DNA of 64,000 nt, from positions 1-64,000 of the forward strand of contig WFOS01000003.1 of assembly GCA_015487975.1 (NCBI GenBank), written 5' to 3'. Below, in pieces: positions 63,245-64,000 of this stretch (the stretch's first letter is position 1; each line of letters starts with the position of its first letter). The position numbers and the translations under genes are program-made. The DNA comes from Ardenticatena sp. GTDB lineage: Bacteria; Chloroflexota; Anaerolineae; Ardenticatenales; Ardenticatenaceae. Below the pieces are notes generated by a model. The model had not been told where the DNA came from, made no database searches, and saw nothing but the letters and a program-made list of their open reading frames with translations.

Positions 63245-63307
63245 TATCCACACAAATCCCGCAATATCCCACAGTATCCCACACATATCCCACAAAAAAT
63301 ACCCACA
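63245..63307 (+). repeat. Helically phased TATCCCACA repeat
   Basis: Copies of TATCCCACA or close variants start at 63245 (TATCCACA), 63255 (AATCCCGCA), 63265, 63275, 63286 and 63299 (ATACCCACA). Spacing is 10, 10, 10, 11 and 13 bp, so the copies face the same side of the helix. The array lies in the 439-bp gap between the divergent MarR and UPF0182 genes. Apart from the MarR promoter and a weak TACAAT (63390-63395) before the UPF0182 gene, the rest of this gap shows nothing recognisable. Confidence 0.65.
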
Positions 63308-63463
63308 TTGTGGAAAATATGCCTGGTTTGCGCTGCATCATTCCTCATGCTCGCACATTCCGCCATTTTCACAAGCTCGCTGCCCTTGCTACAATGGAAT
63401 CAGGCAAAACTGCGAAGAATTGCCCATCCTGCTCCCACACAACAGACCGTGGAAGGAACCGCT

Positions 63464-64000
63464 ATGGCCTACCAATTTGACATTGAAACATTCCTTGAAC
63501 GTAGTGGCTTTGGTGGTGATGATGAGCCGCCCGAGGACCATAGCCGCCCGGCTCCTTCGTTCTTCAACCGATGGACGGTTTTGTTGCTCCTGTTCCTGAT
63601 AGCGCTGCTTTCTGCCAACTGGTTGATTACCACGTTGACCGACGGATTTTGGTTTCAGCAGGTGGGGTACACCGAGGTCTGGCGTTCTCTTTTGCTGCTC
63701 AAACTGGGAACGTTCGTGGTATTGCTGCTTGTCAGCGCGGCGTTGCTGGTAGGAAACTGGCTTTTGGCTCGCTGGCTGGTGATTCGTATTCCCGACATTT
63801 TTGGAGAGCGTCGTCTGCTCGAAGAGGAGTGGGTGGCGATACTTCTGACGGGCGTGGGACTCTTCTTTGCGTGGGGGCTGGCACAACTTGGCACCGACAT
63901 GTGGGATACGCTCATTCGGTATTGGCATGCACGCCCCTTCGGCGTTAGCGACCCTATTTTCGACCGCGATATTGGCTTCTATATTTTCACCTTGCCGCTG
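63464..64000 (+). CDS. UPF0182 family membrane protein (cut by the window end)
   Basis: 179 codons visible, running off the right edge; family members are about 900 residues. After a polar acidic N-terminus (FLERSGFGGDDEPPEDHSRP) there are hydrophobic segments (TVLLLLFLIALLSANWLI, GTFVVLLLVSAALLVGNWLL). The segment FGVSDPIFDRDIGFYIFTLP is diagnostic of UPF0182. Large integral membrane proteins of unknown function. The start at 63464 has GGAAGGA upstream. Confidence 0.9.
   Translation, partial: MAYQFDIETFLERSGFGGDDEPPEDHSRPAPSFFNRWTVLLLLFLIALLSANWLITTLTDGFWFQQVGYTEVWRSLLLLKLGTFVVLLLVSAALLVGNWLLARWLVIRIPDIFGERRLLEEEWVAILLTGVGLFFAWGLAQLGTDMWDTLIRYWHARPFGVSDPIFDRDIGFYIFTLPL

Noticed and set aside
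63245-63307. Replication origin from DnaA-box-like repeats
   Set aside because: The repeats carry an extra C relative to TTATCCACA and no dnaA, dnaN or gyrB is nearby.

Overview
The window reads as chromosomal DNA of a bacterium, most likely a member of the Chloroflexota (possibly Ardenticatenia-like). This is an inference from gene content: an FprA-type reductase, DUF1405 and DUF4332 proteins, a UPF0182 protein, a response-regulator/MinD fusion and a bifunctional homocysteine methyltransferase/MTHFR, in a G+C-rich genome. No rRNA gene or species marker is present, so the taxon is not proven.

Layout. (1) 1-6838 is an accessory block, visibly richer in A+T than the rest. It starts with a cut-off minus-strand gene that may be transposase-like. 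Then come two genes on the plus strand, a very large LSM/TPR/cold-shock/P-loop NTPase protein and a P-loop NTPase with a C-terminal HEPN RNase-like domain. They are bracketed by two sequences with the full anatomy of integron attC sites, so the pair looks like one unusually large (about 6.5 kb) integron gene cassette carrying an RNA-centred conflict system. (2) 6866-12794 holds miaB, a 3-hydroxybutyrate dehydrogenase-like SDR, a membrane GGDEF/EAL protein and a CsbD-like protein. (3) 12913-23618 holds tRNA-Leu, then a complete type I-E CRISPR-Cas locus on the minus strand (cas3, cse1, cse2, cas7, cas5, cas6e, cas1, cas2, 9-repeat array). Its Cas3 carries an N-terminal HTH-WYL regulator fusion, and a small HTH paralogue lies just upstream. 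Both control regions hold a GTTG...CAAC inverted repeat. (4) 23735-29838 holds the methionine/folate enzyme, two CBS proteins, a ferredoxin-NADP reductase and an acyl/aryl-CoA ligase.

(5) 29855-43757 is a glycerol/dihydroxyacetone regulon on the minus strand: glpF, dhaK, dhaL, glpK, glpA, glpB, glpC and a DhaM that contains its own HPr and complete Enzyme I. Glycerol enters through GlpF and is phosphorylated by GlpK. Glycerol 3-phosphate is oxidised by GlpABC, and dihydroxyacetone is phosphorylated by DhaKLM using PEP. A divergently acting DhaR/AcoR-like activator lies upstream, with two perfect 17-bp operator-like sites facing the operon, followed by plsY, which uses glycerol 3-phosphate for lipids. 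(6) 43879-53510 holds a DUF1405 protein, an orphan molybdopterin hydroxylase subunit, a PAP2-like membrane protein, RqcH, a DUF4332 protein, a CpaE-like response-regulator ATPase and Tex. (7) 53527-64000 holds a solitary Phd-type antitoxin, an ECF sigma/anti-sigma/adhesin-like membrane protein operon, tRNA-Arg, an M1 peptidase lipoprotein, a YesL-like membrane protein with a CoA pyrophosphatase and a lipoprotein, an Ig-like surface protein coupled to pth, a MarR regulator, and the start of a UPF0182 protein preceded by a helically phased repeat.

Start codons were chosen by ribosome-binding site and family length. All functions come from reading motifs; no database search was run.
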